Assembly: GCA_050255815.1 (NCBI GenBank)
Contig: JBLMVJ010000025.1
Span: forward strand, 1-7,062
Reading direction: 5' to 3'
Origin: JAGORM01 sp050255815
GTDB taxonomy: Bacteria > Patescibacteriota > Microgenomatia > Levybacterales > GWA1-39-11
Length of the DNA stretch: 7,062 nucleotides
The position numbers and the translations under genes are program-made. Under the pieces are notes generated by a model. The model was not told the origin of the DNA. It worked only from the letters and a program-made list of their open reading frames with translations, and did no database searches. Shown in pieces: positions 4,879 to 7,062 of the stretch. The number at the start of each line of letters is the position of its first letter. Within the stretch, counting starts at the first letter, position 1.

Positions 4879-5892
4879 GTGAAGAGAAAAACTGTCCGCA
4901 AAAGGCTCCATAAAACCCGCAAGCACCATATCCGCCACTTAAAGGTATTTTTCCAGAAAGGTTCCATTACCCTCTATTTACTGTTGGCAGTCATCATAGC
5001 AGGTGCGTTCTTCCTGGCCGGCGGCATACCCAGCTTTAACTTCAGCCCTACTGATAACACCCCGGCCGGCCAACCCGTTCTGGAAACCCCGGACCCCCAA
5101 CGCAATGACCTGCAGCTGAAAACCCTAAAATTTAAAGGGTGTACCACCACCACCGCCATAGACTTTCTTATAGATACGTCAGGCTCTATGGGGGACAACA
5201 ATAAACTTACCAATTTAGAACAAGCGCTTACTAATTTCAGTAAAAACTTTAATGATTCTACCGTAACCGGACTAAGGCGTTTTAGTGCCTCACCAAATTA
5301 CTGCAATGCGCCTATAACTGAACGCCTGGTCCCTATTGATTTTTACTCCCAGAATAAAACACAATTCAGCAGCGCCGTGGGGAATCTGTGCCCTTCCGGC
5401 GGAACTAACACCCGCACCGCTTTTGCAGCGGAACTTGCTGATATGCAGCAGATGGTAACAGACCAGCGGTTTAAAGACAAAAATTTTAACCTTATCTTCC
5501 TTACTGATGGGATCCCTGAAGACCACTCTTTTCCTCTCCAGGGAGACTGCCAGCAATTTGTAAACTCTGATTTCCCGGTATGTACTCCTTATACCCAGCC
5601 CGGCAGTAAGCCGGCGTGTAGATGCTTTGATTCATCCCAGGACCCTACTGCTAATCCCCAAATTGCCCAGCAAATTCAGGCCTTAAAAAGCCTGAATGGA
5701 AATAACGTCCATATTTATGCCTTATTGGTTTTTGACCCGGTGATTGACGCACCCTTTAAAGCAAAAGTGGATAATATGATGACCGCTATAGCTTCTACCC
5801 CGCAGGATTATCTGCAAACCACTGACCCTACCCAAATTTCAGCACTCTATGGACAAATTGCCCAAAAGATCTGCTCATCCCAAACACCATGA
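4879..5892 (+). CDS. Membrane-anchored von Willebrand factor A domain protein (second paralogue, Cys-rich)
   Basis: The 337-residue product starts with a strongly basic cytoplasmic segment (1-27, twelve Lys/Arg and four His), then a hydrophobic helix (about 30-50), the linker SPTDNTPAG (56-64), the motif LQLKTLKFKGC (78-88), and a vWA domain (about 93-332). MIDAS residues are present: D99-x-S101-x-S103, a Thr in GGTNTRT (T176, T178 or T180), and D210 in LTDG. C88 and C332 bracket the domain as in the first paralogue; six further cysteines (142, 171, 224, 235, 247, 249) include a Cys-rich insertion after LTDG, suggesting an extracellular disulfide-stabilised fold. GTG 4879 is chosen because the frame has a stop at 4873-4875, no ATG occurs before the helix, and a strong promoter places its start there. 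Tandem duplication with the previous gene is clear in residues 28-64. Likely a surface ligand-binding protein; ligand unknown. Confidence 0.85.
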   Translation: MKRKTVRKRLHKTRKHHIRHLKVFFQKGSITLYLLLAVIIAGAFFLAGGIPSFNFSPTDNTPAGQPVLETPDPQRNDLQLKTLKFKGCTTTTAIDFLIDTSGSMGDNNKLTNLEQALTNFSKNFNDSTVTGLRRFSASPNYCNAPITERLVPIDFYSQNKTQFSSAVGNLCPSGGTNTRTAFAAELADMQQMVTDQRFKDKNFNLIFLTDGIPEDHSFPLQGDCQQFVNSDFPVCTPYTQPGSKPACRCFDSSQDPTANPQIAQQIQALKSLNGNNVHIYALLVFDPVIDAPFKAKVDNMMTAIASTPQDYLQTTDPTQISALYGQIAQKICSSQTP

Positions 5893-7062
5893 AGAACAAA
5901 TGGACAACCGGAGGGATTGAAATATTCTTACTCATTATTATCTTTGCCGCGGCCTTCTTTTTGGTAGGCGGGTTCGGAAAAATATTAAAGTCTGACCCCG
6001 GAAAACTTACTTCCTCCTCCTCCCTTATGTGCTGTGACACCGGAAATGGAGATGCATGCAAACCCCAGGATGATAAAAAAATTGCCTGGAAAGGAACTAA
6101 TGCGCAGCCGGAAGACTACGGACTGTTAAAAACAGGAATTACATTTACTGAAGGCATGTACCACTTGAAGGACAGTGGAGACAAGACGCCAAACGGAGAC
6201 CCCATCATCATTAATACTACTGACACCTATGGCGGGACCGTGGGAGAATGTGGTAATGGGCATGATGACCAAATTTATGGGAATACAACTGCTTGTTTTG
6301 CCTATCCAAATGATGAACTTATTTATGTTTGCACAAAAGACTGTGACACCTCCTCCTCACAGTATGCATGCGGCGGCATAGTAAGCTGCTACGGAAATCC
6401 TAAGTCTGTTTTTGACGTCTATTTTAGGCTGAAAGACTATCCCAACCCCGGTGTTCCTGACCCTATTAAAAACTGCGACCAGAACCCATTAAGCTCTAAC
6501 CCTGCTGCAGGAGCAGGAGGAGGGATGCAGGCAATTATTGCGCCGACCACCAACCCTAACCAGGATCTGCAGCTCCAGACATTTAAAATAGTTGACGTTT
6601 CCCAGTCATCCCCGTGGGTTTCCCCTTACTGTAAGCCGGCTGTATATTTGTACCCGGAAATCCGGGAAAACGTATCTGTGCAAGTAGATCCTGCCGGGCA
6701 CTTTACCTATACTGACCCCTTATACCCAAGCGGCGGATGGCAAGTAACGGCTGACCCGAGCGGAACAATTACGAGCGGGTCTAAAGATTATTCTTACTTA
6801 TATTACGAGGCTGATATCCCCTCTCTTTTAATTCCAAAGCCTACTCAAGGGTTTGTTACCGAGTCGGGAAAAATTGAGTCGAAGCTGGATGATATTCTTT
6901 CAAAACTCGGCCTAATTCAAAAAGAAAAAACGGAGATGATTTCCTACTGGCAAAAAGCACTGCCAAAAAGCCCCTACTACTTTATAGGAGTCATTCCCCA
7001 AAACACTTTAGAAAGCATTGCCCCGTTCACCATAAACCCTACCCCCAATACGGTAATCCGGA
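5889..7062 (+). CDS. Membrane-anchored Cys-rich protein with C-terminal KPxVYLYP-type domain (3' end outside window)
   Basis: The ATG at 5889 overlaps the stop of the preceding gene (ATGA), and the frame is open for 391 codons to the window edge. Residues 1-8 are polar, 9-30 form a membrane helix starting GGIEIFLLIII and ending AFFLVGG, akin to the anchors of the two vWA proteins. Residues about 40-200 are Cys-rich (C48, C49, C57, C121, C136, C148, C152, C161, C167, C196) and polar, with no family I recognise. A flexible Ala/Gly/Pro stretch (about 204-222) leads to DLQLQTFKI (226-234), the linker motif seen in the vWA paralogues. From C248 follows CKPAVYLYPE, then GWQVTADPSGTI, YSYLYYEADIP and, near the end, NPTPNTVIR: the pattern of a widespread uncharacterised domain I recognise from memory, common in candidate-phyla genomes. 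No promoter or Shine-Dalgarno is seen, so translation is probably coupled to the upstream gene. Function unknown; likely surface-exposed. Confidence 0.85.
   Translation, partial: MKNKWTTGGIEIFLLIIIFAAAFFLVGGFGKILKSDPGKLTSSSSLMCCDTGNGDACKPQDDKKIAWKGTNAQPEDYGLLKTGITFTEGMYHLKDSGDKTPNGDPIIINTTDTYGGTVGECGNGHDDQIYGNTTACFAYPNDELIYVCTKDCDTSSSQYACGGIVSCYGNPKSVFDVYFRLKDYPNPGVPDPIKNCDQNPLSSNPAAGAGGGMQAIIAPTTNPNQDLQLQTFKIVDVSQSSPWVSPYCKPAVYLYPEIRENVSVQVDPAGHFTYTDPLYPSGGWQVTADPSGTITSGSKDYSYLYYEADIPSLLIPKPTQGFVTESGKIESKLDDILSKLGLIQKEKTEMISYWQKALPKSPYYFIGVIPQNTLESIAPFTINPTPNTVIR

Noticed and set aside
6175..6381. 68-codon plus-strand frame inside the third surface gene
   Set aside because: It is an out-of-frame shadow of the long open frame beginning at 5889, which is continuous to the window edge.
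1..7062. Alternative genetic code with UGA as glycine, known from some candidate phyla
   Set aside because: TGA ends both vWA genes at the expected ends of their domains, and no in-frame TGA interrupts the conserved genes.
1..7062. CRISPR array, transposase or phage genes
   Set aside because: No 25-40-bp spaced repeats, no transposase or integrase motifs, and no insertion-sequence ends were seen; the short repeats are 7-9 bp and contiguous or nearly so.

Overview
The window looks like chromosomal DNA from a bacterium of moderate GC content using the standard code (TAA, TAG and TGA all end genes here). Several traits suggest the Candidate Phyla Radiation (Patescibacteria), perhaps a Microgenomates-type lineage: a minimal 152-residue EF-Ts, almost no Shine-Dalgarno sequences, start codons placed directly behind -10 boxes, heptad microrepeats between genes, and a surface-protein cluster ending in a 'KPxVYLYP'-type domain. 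This placement is inference; the window has no rRNA to settle it.

Left part (1-3661, all on the minus strand, so read right to left): rpsB (ribosomal protein S2), tsf (EF-Ts), rseP (site-2 protease), frr (ribosome recycling factor) and recR (recombination mediator, cut by the window edge). This is a translation/housekeeping cluster. pyrH, which often lies between tsf and frr, is absent and rseP occupies that place. rpsB has its own promoter (TTGTAA, 17 bp, TATAAT), a leader of about 130 nt with two hairpins, and the only convincing Shine-Dalgarno site in the window. rseP, frr and recR each have a -10-like box 7 to 10 nt before the start codon, which would give leaderless or nearly leaderless mRNAs. 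Three of the four gaps in the cluster carry a different short-period repeat.

Middle (3662-4037): the divergent control region between rpsB and the plus-strand genes. It holds the rpsB promoter and leader, a possible small Cys/His ORF antisense to them, an AT-rich stretch with a perfect 14-bp palindrome, and four ATTCG boxes spaced about one helical turn apart leading into an extended -10 promoter.

Right part (4038-7062, plus strand): three genes for membrane-anchored, outward-facing proteins. The first two are tandem paralogues with a nearly identical N-terminal anchor and linker followed by a von Willebrand factor A domain with an intact metal-binding (MIDAS) motif, bracketed by a Cys pair. 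The third overlaps the second by ATGA, has a related anchor, a Cys-rich segment, the linker motif shared with the paralogues, and a C-terminal domain of a family I recognise but whose function I do not know. It runs off the window. Together they look like a cell-surface adhesion or pilus-associated module whose parts share an export and anchoring signal; the exact function cannot be read from the sequence.
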